A stretch of DNA of 64,000 bases from Microbacterium sp. NC79. Lineage in GTDB: Bacteria; Actinomycetota; Actinomycetes; Actinomycetales; Microbacteriaceae. The notes below the pieces were generated by a model. It searched no databases. It was given only the letters and a program-made list of their open reading frames with translations, and was not told the origin of the DNA. The translations under genes and the position numbers were made by a program. This document shows, piece after piece, positions 44,358 through 54,657 of the stretch. The stretch spans positions 372,001 to 436,000 of the forward strand of contig NZ_JAHQYI010000001.1 in the NCBI RefSeq assembly GCF_019061125.1, in the 5' to 3' direction. How positions within the stretch are numbered: the stretch's first letter is position 1; the number at the start of each line of letters is the position of its first letter.

Positions 44358-45539
44358 GTGCTGTTATGTCTCACGGCAAATCACCGCAATACGGAGTTCG
44401 ATGTGCTCGATCGCGTCGCCCGTTCGGTCGATGCCGCCACCGCTTCCGCCTTCGCCGCGCATGCCGATGTTCGGGGTGCCGTCGTGCTTGCCACGTGCAA
44501 TCGATTCGAGGCGTACCTCGATGTTTCTGATGACGCCGAAGCGCCCGAGAAAATCGGAACCACGGCGCTGGCTGCGCTGTTGGATGACGGTGCCGAGTTG
44601 GCTGCGTCGGTCACCGCGCTCAGCGGCGATGACGCGATTCGACACCTGTTCTCGGTGAGCTCGGGGCTCGAGTCCATGGTGATGGGCGAAGACGAAATTT
44701 CTGGTCAGGTGCAGCGTGCGCTGGTCGCGTCGCGTGAGGCGGGAGCCGTCACCGGGCATCTGGAGCAGGTGTTTCAACGAGCGGCCACCGCGAACCGAGC
44801 GGTTCGGGCGCGCACTGATTTGGCGGCGTCGGGGCGCACGCTCGTGCGCACGGTGCTCGACATGCTCGAGTTGCGGGTCGCGGACTGGTCGCCGATTCCG
44901 GTGCTGATCGTCGGAACCGGATCGTACGCCGCCACCACGATTCAGTCGTTGCGTGCGCGGGGCGCTGAGAACCTGCGGGTGTTTTCGGCGACGGGGCGGG
45001 CTGCACGATTTGCCGAGAAGTTTGGTGTGACAGCAGAAGATGACTTGCCCGATGCGATTTCGCGGGCGCGCATCGTGATCACCTGCACGTCGCGGTACAC
45101 CGTCACGGTCGACCAAATCATCGACGAAAAGAATCGCCTCATCATCGATCTCGGTTTACCCCGCAACGTTGACCCCGCCGTGGGGGAGTTGGCTGGTATC
45201 GAACTCATCGACCTCGCCATCATTGGCAAGAATGCCGAGCTGCCTGAGCTCGCTGATGTTGCCCGTGACGTCGTGGGTGCGCATGCCGCGACCTACCTCG
45301 CGCACCGCGCCGCGGTTCCGGCGATTGTCGGATACCGCCGCCACATCGCCGACGCGCTCGCGGCAGAACTCACCCGCCTGCCCCATGGTTCCGGGCATTC
45401 CGACGACATTGAGCGCGCACTCCGCCACTTCGCTGCCGTCCTGGCGCATGGGCCGTCAGTGCGCGCGCGGGAGTTCGCCGCAGCCGGCCGCCTCGATGAA
45501 TACGAAGCCGCCCTCCGCATCGTCTTCGACCTGCCGTAG
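44358..45539 (+). CDS. hemA: Glutamyl-tRNA reductase (HemA)
   Basis: A 393-residue NADPH enzyme starting C5-route heme synthesis. It has NHRNTEFDVLDR, the catalytic cysteine in LATCNRFEAY (Cys47), the SVSSGLESMVMGEDEISGQV block and a Rossmann domain (VLIVGTGSYA). The usual GSYA/GAGEM variant and the C-terminal dimerisation helix are present. The start is GTG with GAGGGTAGG upstream. An alternative in-frame start is not obvious. Transcribed away from hemE. Confidence 0.94.
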   Translation: MLLCLTANHRNTEFDVLDRVARSVDAATASAFAAHADVRGAVVLATCNRFEAYLDVSDDAEAPEKIGTTALAALLDDGAELAASVTALSGDDAIRHLFSVSSGLESMVMGEDEISGQVQRALVASREAGAVTGHLEQVFQRAATANRAVRARTDLAASGRTLVRTVLDMLELRVADWSPIPVLIVGTGSYAATTIQSLRARGAENLRVFSATGRAARFAEKFGVTAEDDLPDAISRARIVITCTSRYTVTVDQIIDEKNRLIIDLGLPRNVDPAVGELAGIELIDLAIIGKNAELPELADVARDVVGAHAATYLAHRAAVPAIVGYRRHIADALAAELTRLPHGSGHSDDIERALRHFAAVLAHGPSVRAREFAAAGRLDEYEAALRIVFDLP

Positions 45540-45600
45540 CCGCAGCCTTCGCGTGGTTCCACTTGGGCGAACCCATCACGCCGGTTCGCTCCGTCTCGGT

Positions 45601-45640
45601 CGCTTCGTCTCGACGCGCCGCGTCCTCGCTCAACCACCGG
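45601..45640. repeat. REP-like element (compact copy)
   Basis: CGCTTCGTCTCGACGCG (45601-45617), then CGTCCTCGCTCAACCACCGG (45621-45640). It shares both halves with the element at 40951-41067, but without the 5-bp expansion. Confidence 0.65.
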
Positions 45641-45650
45641 CGCAAAAAAT

Positions 45651-45734
45651 CCTGTTCTGCACGGTCGAAACGCGGGCTCGACGCGACACGCCGTGTTTTG
45701 GCCGTGCAGAACACTTTTGGTCGTGCAGAACAGG
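45651..45734. repeat. Intergenic dyad repeat, family C (copy 3)
   Basis: CCTGTTCTGCACG (45651-45663) is exactly complementary to CGTGCAGAACAGG (45722-45734). The right side also has a direct pair GTGCAGAACA (near 45703 and 45723) separated by CTTTTGGTC. A 58-nt inner region is CG-rich. Confidence 0.8.
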
Positions 45735-45749
45735 GAAAAGTGAGGGCGT

Positions 45750-45855
45750 GGAACCACGCGGCGGCGCGTCGACGGAGCGAACGGAACCGGAAGTCTGGCG
45801 CGGAAAGCCGCGGGCGGAACCATGAGTGCGGCCGCAGAAGCGGGGGTGCGGAACC
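45750..45855. repeat. GGAACC words spaced about 33 bp upstream of rpoB
   Basis: GGAACC begins at 45750, 45783, 45816 and 45850 (spacing 33, 33, 34). The sequence between is GC-rich and not obviously repeated. The same 33-bp spacing is seen at 22042/22075. Confidence 0.5.
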
Positions 45856-45893
45856 ATATACACCGACACTCAGCAAACCCTCGGCATTGGGGG

Positions 45894-45922
45894 TGGACAT
45901 GTCGAATAACGGTGTGTATTGT
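45894..45922 (+). promoter_or_regulatory. Candidate rpoB-rpoC promoter
   Basis: TGGACA (45894-45899), 17-bp spacer, TATTGT (45917-45922). This predicts a leader of about 145 nt before the TTG start. The gap 45540-46075 otherwise holds only the repeats listed and no gene. No ribosomal-protein-type leader structure was recognised. Confidence 0.55.
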
Positions 45923-46075
45923 TGATAGTTGCGCTCACTTCCCCCTGCCCTCATATGGTGGTCGGCAGAATCTGTGTCTCCGTTTGCGAGAACGGTGCAG
46001 GTTTTGGGAAGAGATGAGCACCACCCTACGACAAGGAATCACGAGACCCCGCCGGGTCCCCTGGAGGTAATTCCC

Positions 46076-49000
46076 TTGGCAGCTGCGCGCAACGCATCCA
46101 CCACCACACCCAAGAACGGACGCGGAGCTTCCCGCCTCTCGTTCGCCAAGATTTCTGACACCCTGACGGTTCCCGACCTGCTTGCTCTGCAGGTCGAATC
46201 GTTCGACTGGTTGGTCGGAAACGAGAACTGGAAGGCCCGCGTCGCTGAGGCGCAGGCTGAGGGACGCACCGACGTTCCCGAGATCTCGGGTCTTGAGGAG
46301 ATCTTCGAGGAGATCAGCCCCATTGAAGACCTGAGCGAGACCATGCAGCTCTCGTTCACGAACCCGTACCTGGAGCCGGAGAAGTACTCGATCGACGAGT
46401 GCAAGGAGCGCGGCAAGACGTACGCCGCGCCTCTCTACGTCGAGGCCGAGTTCATGAACCACCAGACCGGTGAGATCAAGACCCAGACGGTCTTCATGGG
46501 CGACTTCCCGCTGCAGACCAGCAAGGGTACGTTCATCATCAACGGTACCGAGCGCGTCGTCGTTTCGCAGCTCGTCCGTTCCCCCGGTGTCTACTTCGAT
46601 CGCACGCCTGACAAGACGAGCGATAAAGATATCTTCTCCGCTCGTATCATCCCGAGCCGTGGTGCATGGCTTGAGTTTGAAATCGACAAGCGCGACCAGG
46701 TGGGCGTGCGTGTTGACCGCAAGCGTAAGCAGTCGGTCACCGTATTCCTCAAGGCCCTCGGCCTGACCAGCGAAGACATCCTCGCTGAGTTCGCCGGCTT
46801 CGACTCGATCGAAGAGACGCTGTCGAAGGACACGATCCTCACGAAGGAAGATGCGCTCCGCGACATCTACCGCAAGCTTCGTCCGGGCGAGCAGGTTGCT
46901 GCTGAAGCTGCCCGCGCGCTGCTCGACAACTTCTACTTCAACGCTAAGCGTTACGACCTGGCAAAGGTTGGTCGCTACAAGATCAACCAGAAGCTCGGCC
47001 TGGACACTCCGGCAACCGAGTCGGTACTGACCGTTGAAGACATCGTTGCCACCATCAAGTACCTGGTTCGCCTGCACCACGGCGACACCTCGTACCAGGG
47101 TGTTCGCAACGGCAAGCCTGCTGACATCACGCTGGCAACCGACGACATCGACAACTTCGGTAACCGTCGTATCCGCGCCGTCGGCGAGCTCATCCAGAAC
47201 CAGGTTCGCACCGGTCTTTCCCGCATGGAGCGCGTCGTTCGCGAGCGCATGACCACGCAGGACATCGAGGCCATCACGCCGCAGACGCTCATCAACGTGC
47301 GTCCGGTTGTGGCTGCGATCAAGGAGTTCTTCGGAACCTCGCAGCTGTCGCAGTTCATGGACCAGAACAACCCGCTCGCGGGTCTGACGCACAAGCGTCG
47401 CCTCTCGGCCCTCGGCCCTGGTGGTCTGTCGCGTGAGCGTGCAGGTGTTGAGGTTCGTGACGTTCACCCGTCCCACTACGGCCGTATGTGCCCGATTGAG
47501 ACGCCTGAAGGTCCGAACATTGGTCTGATTGGTTCGCTCGCATCGTTCGCGCGCATCAACGCATTCGGTTTCATTGAGACCCCGTACCGTCGTGTTATCG
47601 ACGGCAAGGTGTCGGCAACGATCGACTACCTCACGGCTGCTGAAGAGCAGGACTACGTGGTGGCACAGGCAAACGCAGTCCTGAAGAAGGACGGCGCGTT
47701 CGCTGACGCCCGCGTGCTTGCTCGTTCGGGCCGCGACGGTGAGGTTGACCTCTTCCCGGCTGACGAAATCGGCTACATGGACGTTTCGCCGCGCCAGATG
47801 GTGTCGGTTGCAACGTCGCTCATTCCGTTCCTCGAGCACGACGACGCGAACCGCGCCCTGATGGGTGCCAACATGCAGCGTCAGGCTGTGCCGCTGCTTC
47901 GCTCCGAGTCGCCGCTCGTCGGTACCGGTATGGAGGGCTTCACCGCTATTGACGCTGGTGACGTTGTTACCGCTGACAAGGCCGGTGTGGTCTCCGAGGT
48001 TTCGGCTGACCGCGTTGTCGTTCAGCTCGACGAAGGCGGAACGCAGGAGTACTACCTCCGCAAGTTCGACCGTTCGAACCAGGGCACGTCGTACAACCAG
48101 CGTGTGATTGTTTCGCAGGGTGAGCGCATCGAGGCTGGCGAGGTCATCGCTGATGGCCCGGCAACCGAAAACGGTGAGCTCGCACTGGGTAAGAACCTCC
48201 TCGTCGGCTTCATGACGTGGGAAGGCTACAACTACGAAGACGCGATCATCCTCAGCCAGGACCTGGTGAAGGACGACACGCTCTCTTCGATTCACATCGA
48301 AGAGTACGAAGTTGACGCCCGCGACACGAAGCTCGGTAAGGAAGAGATCACCCGTGACCTTCCGAACGTTTCGCCTGAGCTGCTGAAGGACCTCGACGAG
48401 CGCGGCATCATCCGCATCGGTGCCGAGGTTCGCCCCGGTGACATCCTCGTCGGTAAGGTCACGCCGAAGGGCGAGACCGAGCTGTCGGCTGAAGAGCGCC
48501 TGCTGCGCGCCATCTTCAACGAGAAGAGCCGCGAAGTTCGCGACACCTCGCTGAAGGTTCCGCACGGTGAGCAGGGCACCATCATCGCGGTGAAGGAATT
48601 CAACGCGGAAGATGGCGACGACGAGCTCGGCTCGGGCGTCAACCGCCGCGTCGTGGTCTACATCGCCCAGAAGCGTAAGATCACCGCAGGTGACAAGCTC
48701 GCTGGTCGCCACGGAAACAAGGGTGTTATCGCCAAGATTCTCCCCGTGGAAGACATGCCGTTCATGGCTGACGGAACCCCGCTCGACATCGTTCTGAACC
48801 CGCTCGGTATTCCGGGTCGAATGAACTTCGGTCAGGTTCTGGAAACCCACCTCGGTTGGATCGCCAGCCGTGGTTGGAAGGTTGAAGGCACCCCCGAGTG
48901 GGCAGCGCACCTTCCGGAGCAGGCGTTTGAAGCGGCTCCCGGAACCAAGGTGGCAACGCCGGTGTTCGACGGTGCAGAAGAGCAGGAAATTGCTGGTCTT

Positions 49001-49570
49001 CTCGACTCCACGTTGCTGAACCGCGACGGTGTTCGCCTGATCGACTCGACCGGTAAGGCTCAGTTGTTCGATGGCCGTTCGGGTGAGCCGTTCCCGGCTC
49101 CGATCTCGGTCGGTTACATGTACATCCTGAAGCTGCACCACCTTGTCGATGACAAGATCCACGCGCGTTCGACGGGTCCGTACTCGATGATCACGCAGCA
49201 GCCTCTTGGTGGTAAGGCGCAGTTCGGTGGACAGCGCTTCGGTGAGATGGAAGTGTGGGCCCTTGAGGCCTACGGTGCGGCATACGCACTCCAGGAGCTC
49301 CTCACGATCAAGTCGGATGACATCCTTGGCCGCGTCAAGGTGTACGAGGCGATCGTTAAGGGTGAGAACATCCAGGAGCCGGGTATCCCCGAGTCCTTCA
49401 AGGTCCTCATGAAGGAAATGCAGTCGCTCTGCCTGAACGTCGAGGCTCTCGGCGCAGACGGTCAGCCTGTCAACCTCCGTGAATCGGACGACGAGGCATT
49501 CCGCGCAGCGGAAGAGCTCGGCATCAACATTTCGACCCGCTTCGAGTCGGCATCGATCGACGAGATTTAA
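46076..49570 (+). CDS. rpoB: RNA polymerase beta subunit
   Basis: A 1164-residue core RNA polymerase subunit. The TTG at 46076 was chosen because GGAGGTAA lies 7 bases upstream and the protein then begins like other actinobacterial RpoB. In-frame readings back to 45929 would translate the leader. The rifampicin region [18 protein letters not shown] and [13 protein letters not shown] has the wild-type residues at the usual resistance positions, so rifampicin sensitivity is expected. C-terminal [21 protein letters not shown] is intact (core [16 protein letters not shown]). rpoC follows after 47 bp. Confidence 0.98.
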   Translation: MAAARNASTTTPKNGRGASRLSFAKISDTLTVPDLLALQVESFDWLVGNENWKARVAEAQAEGRTDVPEISGLEEIFEEISPIEDLSETMQLSFTNPYLEPEKYSIDECKERGKTYAAPLYVEAEFMNHQTGEIKTQTVFMGDFPLQTSKGTFIINGTERVVVSQLVRSPGVYFDRTPDKTSDKDIFSARIIPSRGAWLEFEIDKRDQVGVRVDRKRKQSVTVFLKALGLTSEDILAEFAGFDSIEETLSKDTILTKEDALRDIYRKLRPGEQVAAEAARALLDNFYFNAKRYDLAKVGRYKINQKLGLDTPATESVLTVEDIVATIKYLVRLHHGDTSYQGVRNGKPADITLATDDIDNFGNRRIRAVGELIQNQVRTGLSRMERVVRERMTTQDIEAITPQTLINVRPVVAAIKEFFGTSQLSQFMDQNNPLAGLTHKRRLSALGPGGLSRERAGVEVRDVHPSHYGRMCPIETPEGPNIGLIGSLASFARINAFGFIETPYRRVIDGKVSATIDYLTAAEEQDYVVAQANAVLKKDGAFADARVLARSGRDGEVDLFPADEIGYMDVSPRQMVSVATSLIPFLEHDDANRALMGANMQRQAVPLLRSESPLVGTGMEGFTAIDAGDVVTADKAGVVSEVSADRVVVQLDEGGTQEYYLRKFDRSNQGTSYNQRVIVSQGERIEAGEVIADGPATENGELALGKNLLVGFMTWEGYNYEDAIILSQDLVKDDTLSSIHIEEYEVDARDTKLGKEEITRDLPNVSPELLKDLDERGIIRIGAEVRPGDILVGKVTPKGETELSAEERLLRAIFNEKSREVRDTSLKVPHGEQGTIIAVKEFNAEDGDDELGSGVNRRVVVYIAQKRKITAGDKLAGRHGNKGVIAKILPVEDMPFMADGTPLDIVLNPLGIPGRMNFGQVLETHLGWIASRGWKVEGTPEWAAHLPEQAFEAAPGTKVATPVFDGAEEQEIAGLLDSTLLNRDGVRLIDSTGKAQLFDGRSGEPFPAPISVGYMYILKLHHLVDDKIHARSTGPYSMITQQPLGGKAQFGGQRFGEMEVWALEAYGAAYALQELLTIKSDDILGRVKVYEAIVKGENIQEPGIPESFKVLMKEMQSLCLNVEALGADGQPVNLRESDDEAFRAAEELGINISTRFESASIDEI

Positions 49571-49617
49571 TCTCGCCGACCGTCCACACGATTTAAAGAA
49601 CCGACACAGGAGAAGAC

Positions 49618-52600
49618 GTGCTCGACGCACCTACTTTTGAAGAGCTTCGCATTGCACTGGCGACCGCTGACGACATCCGTAAGTGGTCGTTCGGTGAGGT
49701 CAAGAAGCCCGAAACGATTAACTACCGCACCCTGAAGCCCGAGAAGGACGGTCTGTTCGGTGAGCAGATCTTCGGCCCCTCGCGCGACTGGGAGTGCGCA
49801 TGTGGCAAGTACAAGCGTGTCCGCTTCAAGGGCATCGTTTGTGAGCGCTGTGGCGTGGAGGTGACCAAGAGCTCCGTTCGTCGTGAGCGGATGGGTCACA
49901 TCGAGCTGGCAGCGCCTGTCACCCACATCTGGTACTTCAAGGGCGTTCCCTCGCGCTTGGGCTACCTGCTGGACATGGCGCCGAAGGACCTCGAAAAGGT
50001 CATCTACTTCGCCGCTTACATGGTCATCTCGGTTGACGAGGATGCTCGTCACCGCGACATGGCAACCCACGAGGGTGGCATCCGTCTCGAAATGAAGACG
50101 ATCGCCGACCGCCGTGACGCGACGGTCAACGACCGTCTCGCGAAGCTGGAAGAGGAGCTCGCTGCTCTCGAGGCTGAAGGTGCCAAGGCTGACGCCAAGA
50201 AGAAGGTCAAGGACGCAGCCGAGAAGGAAATGGCTCTCGTTCGCAAGCGTGCGGACGAGCAGGTCAACCGTCTCGAGCGCGTTTGGGATGAGTTCCGTAC
50301 CCTCGAGGTCGGTCAGCTCAAGCCCGAAGATGACGTCTTCCAGGAGCTGCAGGACCGCTTCGGTCAGTACTTCGAGGCCTACATGGGCGCGGAGTCGATC
50401 CAGAAGCGCCTGGAGGCATTCGACCTGCAGGCTGAGGCTGACAGCCTCCACCTGCAGATCTCCGAGGGCAAGGGTCAGCGCAAGATCCGTGCGATCAAGC
50501 GCCTGAAGGTTGTCAACTCGTTCCTGATGACCGGCATGTCGCCTGCCGCCATGGTTCTTGACGTGGTTCCGGTTATTCCGCCTGAGCTTCGCCCGATGGT
50601 TCAGCTTGACGGTGGTCGCTTCGCAACGAGTGACCTCAACGACCTGTACCGCCGCGTGATCAACCGCAACAACCGCCTCCGTCGCTTGATCGACCTCGGT
50701 GCCCCCGAGATCATCGTCAACAACGAGAAGCGCATGCTGCAGGAAGCTGTCGACGCACTGTTCGACAACGGCCGCCGTGGTCGCCCGGTGACGGGTACCG
50801 GTAACCGTGCCCTCAAGTCCCTGAGCGACATGCTCAAGGGTAAGCAGGGTCGTTTCCGTCAGAACCTGCTCGGTAAGCGTGTTGACTACTCGGGCCGTTC
50901 GGTCATCATCGTTGGTCCGCAGCTGCAGCTGCACCAGTGTGGTCTGCCCAAGCAGATGGCTCTGGAGCTGTTCAAGCCGTTCGTGATCAAGCGTCTGATC
51001 GACCTGAACCACGCTCAGAACATCAAGGCAGCGAAGCGCGCCGTTGAGCGCACCCGCCCCGAGGTGTGGGACGTTCTGGAAGAGATCATTCGTGAGCGCC
51101 CGGTCCTGCTGAACCGTGCACCTACGCTGCACCGTCTCGGTATCCAGGCGTTCGAGCCGCAGCTCGTTGAGGGTAAGGCTATTCAGCTGCACCCGCTCGT
51201 CTGTGCAGCCTTCAACGCTGACTTCGACGGTGACCAGATGGCTGTTCACCTGCCGCTGTCGGTTGAGGCGCAGGCTGAGGCACGCGTGCTGATGCTCGCA
51301 TCGAACAACATCCTGAAGCCGTCTGACGGCCGCCCGGTCACCCTGCCTTCGCAGGACATGATCATTGGTCTGCACCACCTGACCACGGTCAAGGCTGGCG
51401 CAACCGGTGAAGGCCGCGCGTTCGGTTCGGTTGCCGAGGCGATCCTGGCTAAGGACGAGGGCACCCTCGACCTGCAGGCTAAGGTCCGCATCCGCATCCC
51501 GGGCATGACGTTCCTTGAGGGTGAAGCACCCGAGCGCTACGAAGAGCACGGACTGATCGACGCATCGCTCGGTCAGATCATGTTCAACGACACGCTCCCC
51601 AAGGGCTACCCGTTCGTTCGCGAGCAGGCAGACAAGGGCAAGCTGAGCCAGATCGTCAATAAGCTCGCCGAGGAATACCCCAAGGTTGAGGTTGCTGCAT
51701 CGCTTGACCGCATCAAGGACGCCGGTTTCTACTGGGCCACCCGTTCGGGTGTCACCGTGGCGCTGAGCGACGTTCTTACGCCCCCGCGTAAGAAGGAAAT
51801 TGTTGCGGAATACGAGAAGAAGGCCGCAAAGATCACCGGCCAGTTCGAAAAGGGTCTGTTGACCGATGATGAGCGTAAGAAGGAGCTCATCGAGAACTGG
51901 ACGAAGGCTACCGACGAGGTTCAGGCCGCTATGCGCGAGAACTTCCCGGAAGACAACACGATCAACCGCATGGTCTCCTCTGGTGCCCGTGGTAACTGGC
52001 TGCAGATTCGTAACATCGCCGGTATGCGTGGTCTGGTGAACAACCCGAAGGGTGAGATTATCCCTCGCCCGATCATCTCGTCCTACCGCGAGGGTCTGTC
52101 GGTTGCTGAGTACTTCATTGCAACCCACGGTGCTCGTAAGGGTCTGGCTGACACCGCTCTGCGTACCGCAGACTCGGGTTACCTGACGCGTCGTCTTGTC
52201 GACGTTTCGCAGGATGTCATCATTCGTGAAGACGACTGTGGCACCTCGAAGGGTCTCGAGTTCGTCATCGCTAAGGCTGACGCAACGGGCACGCTGGTTC
52301 GCGATGAGAACGTTGAGAACTCGGTGTTCGCTCGTACCCTGTCGGCTCCGGTTGTCACCGCCGATGGCAAGACCATCGCGGAAGTGGGCGACGACGTGGG
52401 TGACGTACTCATCGACCGTCTCGTTGAGGCGGGCGTTGAGACCATCAAGGTTCGCTCGGTTCTGACGTGTGACTCGGCTGTTGGTGTGTGTGCACAGTGC
52501 TACGGCCGTTCGCTCGCAACGGGCAAGATCGTTGACATCGGTGAGGCCGTTGGCATCATCGCTGCTCAGTCGATTGGTGAGCCCGGTACCCAGCTGACGA

Positions 52601-53487
52601 TGCGTACCTTCCACACCGGTGGTTCCGCATCTGCTGATGACATCACGCAGGGTCTTCCCCGTGTGCAGGAGCTCTTCGAAGCTCGTACCCCGAAGGGTGC
52701 GTCGCCGATTGCTGAGGCAGACGGTCGCATCACGATCGAGGAGACCGAGAAGCAGAAGAAGGTCATCCTGACGCCCGACAACGGCGACGAGCCGGTTGTT
52801 TACCCGGTGCTGAAGCGTGCAACGCTTCTCGTCGAAGACGGCCAGCACATTGCTGTCGGTCAGCCGTTGCAGCTCGGCACGCTTGACCCCAAGGAGGTCA
52901 TGCGTGTTCAGGGCGCTCGCGCCGCGCAGAAGTACCTCGTTGGTGGCGTGCAGGGCGTTTACCGCTCGCAGGGTGTGCCGATTCACGACAAGCACATCGA
53001 GGTCATCGTGCGTCAGATGATGCGCAAGGTCACGGTTGTTGACCACGGCGACACCGATCTGCTGCCTGGTGAGCTCGTTGACGCACGTCGTTACCGCGAC
53101 CTCAACCGTGCGGCCGTCGGCGAGGGCAAGCGCCCCGCATCGGGTCGTCCGGAGCTGATGGGTATCACGAAGGCGTCGCTTGCGACCGAGTCGTGGCTGT
53201 CGGCTGCATCGTTCCAGGAGACGACCCGCGTTCTGACGCAGGCCGCCATGGAGGGCAAGAGCGACCCGCTCGTTGGCCTCAAGGAGAACGTCATCATCGG
53301 TAAGCTCATCCCGGCTGGTACGGGTCTGTCGAAGTACCGCAACATCACTGTTGAGGCGACGGAAGAGGCAAAGAGCGAGCGCTACCCGAACCGGATCTTC
53401 GCATCCGACGGCGCGTACAGCGAAGCTGACCTGAGCTACACGGAGTTCGACGGTTTCTCGACCGACGGATTCACGACGTACAACTAA
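49618..53487 (+). CDS. rpoC: RNA polymerase beta' subunit
   Basis: A 1289-residue core subunit. The N-terminal zinc ribbon has cysteine pairs in CACGKY and CERCGVE. The catalytic magnesium loop NADFDGDQM is present, and the second zinc site has the [14 protein letters not shown] cysteines near residue 950. The trigger-loop and bridge-helix region includes [17 protein letters not shown]. The Ala/Lys/Glu-rich coiled coil (about residues 170-220) is typical of actinobacteria. The start is GTG with AGGAGAA upstream. Cotranscribed with rpoB. Confidence 0.98.
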   Translation: MLDAPTFEELRIALATADDIRKWSFGEVKKPETINYRTLKPEKDGLFGEQIFGPSRDWECACGKYKRVRFKGIVCERCGVEVTKSSVRRERMGHIELAAPVTHIWYFKGVPSRLGYLLDMAPKDLEKVIYFAAYMVISVDEDARHRDMATHEGGIRLEMKTIADRRDATVNDRLAKLEEELAALEAEGAKADAKKKVKDAAEKEMALVRKRADEQVNRLERVWDEFRTLEVGQLKPEDDVFQELQDRFGQYFEAYMGAESIQKRLEAFDLQAEADSLHLQISEGKGQRKIRAIKRLKVVNSFLMTGMSPAAMVLDVVPVIPPELRPMVQLDGGRFATSDLNDLYRRVINRNNRLRRLIDLGAPEIIVNNEKRMLQEAVDALFDNGRRGRPVTGTGNRALKSLSDMLKGKQGRFRQNLLGKRVDYSGRSVIIVGPQLQLHQCGLPKQMALELFKPFVIKRLIDLNHAQNIKAAKRAVERTRPEVWDVLEEIIRERPVLLNRAPTLHRLGIQAFEPQLVEGKAIQLHPLVCAAFNADFDGDQMAVHLPLSVEAQAEARVLMLASNNILKPSDGRPVTLPSQDMIIGLHHLTTVKAGATGEGRAFGSVAEAILAKDEGTLDLQAKVRIRIPGMTFLEGEAPERYEEHGLIDASLGQIMFNDTLPKGYPFVREQADKGKLSQIVNKLAEEYPKVEVAASLDRIKDAGFYWATRSGVTVALSDVLTPPRKKEIVAEYEKKAAKITGQFEKGLLTDDERKKELIENWTKATDEVQAAMRENFPEDNTINRMVSSGARGNWLQIRNIAGMRGLVNNPKGEIIPRPIISSYREGLSVAEYFIATHGARKGLADTALRTADSGYLTRRLVDVSQDVIIREDDCGTSKGLEFVIAKADATGTLVRDENVENSVFARTLSAPVVTADGKTIAEVGDDVGDVLIDRLVEAGVETIKVRSVLTCDSAVGVCAQCYGRSLATGKIVDIGEAVGIIAAQSIGEPGTQLTMRTFHTGGSASADDITQGLPRVQELFEARTPKGASPIAEADGRITIEETEKQKKVILTPDNGDEPVVYPVLKRATLLVEDGQHIAVGQPLQLGTLDPKEVMRVQGARAAQKYLVGGVQGVYRSQGVPIHDKHIEVIVRQMMRKVTVVDHGDTDLLPGELVDARRYRDLNRAAVGEGKRPASGRPELMGITKASLATESWLSAASFQETTRVLTQAAMEGKSDPLVGLKENVIIGKLIPAGTGLSKYRNITVEATEEAKSERYPNRIFASDGAYSEADLSYTEFDGFSTDGFTTYN

Positions 53488-53508
53488 GCCCTACTGCTTG
53501 TAAGGCTG

Positions 53509-53545
53509 GGGCCCTCACCTTCGGGTGAGGGCCCTTCGTCGTTCC
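53509..53545 (+). terminator. Terminator of the rpoBC operon
   Basis: An 11-bp perfect stem (GGGCCCTCACC / GGTGAGGGCCC) capped by a TTCG tetraloop, then TTCGTCGTTCC. The T-tract is weak but the hairpin is strong. Confidence 0.85.
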
Positions 53546-53549
53546 CGGG

Positions 53550-53632
53550 GTGCGGAACCCCGAGTGCGGAACCCGGGGTGCGGAACCACGAGTGCGGGGC
53601 CGGGGTGCGGAACCCGGGGTGCGGAACCACAG
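53550..53632. repeat. 14-bp tandem repeat array (six units)
   Basis: Units begin at 53550, 53564, 53578, 53592, 53605 and 53619 (14, 14, 14, 13, 14 bp). Consensus is about GTGCGGAACCNCGR, with unit 4 degenerate (GTGCGGGGCC). It is the reverse complement of the unit in the 31810 array. It lies directly after the rpoBC terminator, facing the convergent flavin reductase gene. Confidence 0.9.
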
Positions 53633-53681
53633 ACACCGCGGAACCACGCCATCGCACCCGCACAGAAAGTGCGGCGCGGAG

Positions 53682-54311
53682 TTACATGCCGGGGCGGCGC
53701 AGGTCGAAGCGCGTGTCAGCGGCGAGGCCGTAGTAGGCGGAGGGACCGCCTGCGCGCATCACGGGGTTGGCAGCGGTGATGTCGTACACGCCATCACGCA
53801 CCGTCGCGCGCGCGACGTGCACGCGCACGGCCTGCCCGATCACGAACCAGCTTCCGGCGCTGGCACCATCGCGGTCGAGCAGCGGAACGATCTGCGTCAC
53901 AACGCATTCAATCGACACCGGACTTGCTGCGACGCGATCAGGTCGCACGACCTCACTCGGCAACGAGTCCACACCGGCCAACTCAAACTCGTCGACGGCA
54001 GGCGGAACAACCGCCGACGTTTCATTCATGACCTCAGCGAGTTCGCGGGGCACGAGGTTCCACGTGAACTCACCCGTCGCTTCCGCGTTCGCCAGCGAAT
54101 CAGACCGCCCGTTTGAGGCGAAACCCAACAGCGCAGGGGAGGCAGCCAGCATCGTGAAGAAGCTGAAGGGTGCGAGGTTGCGGGTGCCATCGGCGGCAAC
54201 GGTTGACATCCAGCCAATCGGACGCGGCGCAATAAATGACTTGATCGGGTCGTGTGCGAGCGGGTGTCCGGAGGCAGGGTCGTACGAGTAGAAGTCGGAA
54301 GCTGAGGACAT
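53682..54311 (-). CDS. Flavin reductase family protein (FMN-binding split barrel)
   Basis: A 209-residue protein with the flavin-reductase-like split barrel: HDPIKSFIAPRPIGWMST (about residues 18-35), the FSFFTMLAASPALLGFASN block and FTWNLVPRELAEVMN. The family reduces or binds FMN and often serves two-component monooxygenases. No partner oxygenase is seen here. The ATG at 54311 was chosen because TACGCT lies 6 nt upstream. Longer readings to 54410 are not family-like. Confidence 0.9.
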   Translation of the reverse strand: MSSASDFYSYDPASGHPLAHDPIKSFIAPRPIGWMSTVAADGTRNLAPFSFFTMLAASPALLGFASNGRSDSLANAEATGEFTWNLVPRELAEVMNETSAVVPPAVDEFELAGVDSLPSEVVRPDRVAASPVSIECVVTQIVPLLDRDGASAGSWFVIGQAVRVHVARATVRDGVYDITAANPVMRAGGPSAYYGLAADTRFDLRRPGM

Positions 54312-54323
54312 GACTCCAGCGTA
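54312..54323 (-). promoter_or_regulatory. Leaderless promoter of the flavin reductase gene
   Basis: On the minus strand TACGCT, 6 nt, then ATG at 54311. Confidence 0.6.
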
Positions 54324-54360
54324 GATGCGAGTGTTGCGCGCAATCTGAGCGCAGGAGGCG

Positions 54361-54373
54361 TACCGTGTGAGCC
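54361..54373 (+). promoter_or_regulatory. Leaderless promoter of the 54-residue membrane protein
   Basis: TACCGT (54361-54366), 7 nt, then ATG at 54374. Confidence 0.5.
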
Positions 54374-54538
54374 ATGACACGCGTAGCTGGCCGAAATGCG
54401 ATCGCCGCATGGGTCGTCGGCGTGCTCTGCAGTGCGATCGTCGTCGCGATCATCGTGGTTTCGATGCCACTGTGGGGAGACCTTGGCGCCATGATCGGCG
54501 ACTGGTGGGAGTCCAACGCGCCGTTCCGGGCTGAGTAG
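54374..54538 (+). CDS. Small single-helix membrane protein (54 residues)
   Basis: A short gene starting MTRVAGRNAIAAWVVGVL and ending WWESNAPFRAE. A basic N-terminus, one membrane helix (about residues 10-31) and an acidic, Trp-rich tail (GDWWES) predict an N-in orientation. Evidence for expression is the leaderless-type promoter, the absence of any other gene in this 340-bp space and good actinobacterial codon use. I do not recognise a family. It is divergent from the flavin reductase gene. Confidence 0.65.
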   Translation: MTRVAGRNAIAAWVVGVLCSAIVVAIIVVSMPLWGDLGAMIGDWWESNAPFRAE

Positions 54539-54657
54539 AACGCCCCACGAACCCGCGAATCTGCCCACTTCCGCGTGTTTTCGCGGCATGCCTCCCGAAA
54601 GTGACGAATCGCGGGGCTACTCTGGGCACGCACATTCATGCGCGCAAGGAGATTCTC

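Noticed and set aside
45929..46075. Upstream in-frame start of rpoB
   Set aside because: It lies in the predicted leader, and GGAGGTAA directly precedes the TTG at 46076.
45935..49630. Minus-strand open frame of about 1231 codons opposite rpoB
   Set aside because: It mirrors rpoB codon bias (GC-rich third positions leave few stops on the other strand), has Arg/Val/Leu-rich low-information sequence and no promoter or ribosome site.
49567..53046. Minus-strand open frame of about 1159 codons opposite rpoC
   Set aside because: Same shadow effect of a highly expressed gene with strong codon bias; no family resemblance.
53550..54116. Plus-strand frame starting in the 14-bp array (about 188 codons)
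   Set aside because: Its N-terminus is the translated tandem repeat and the rest is antisense to the flavin reductase gene.
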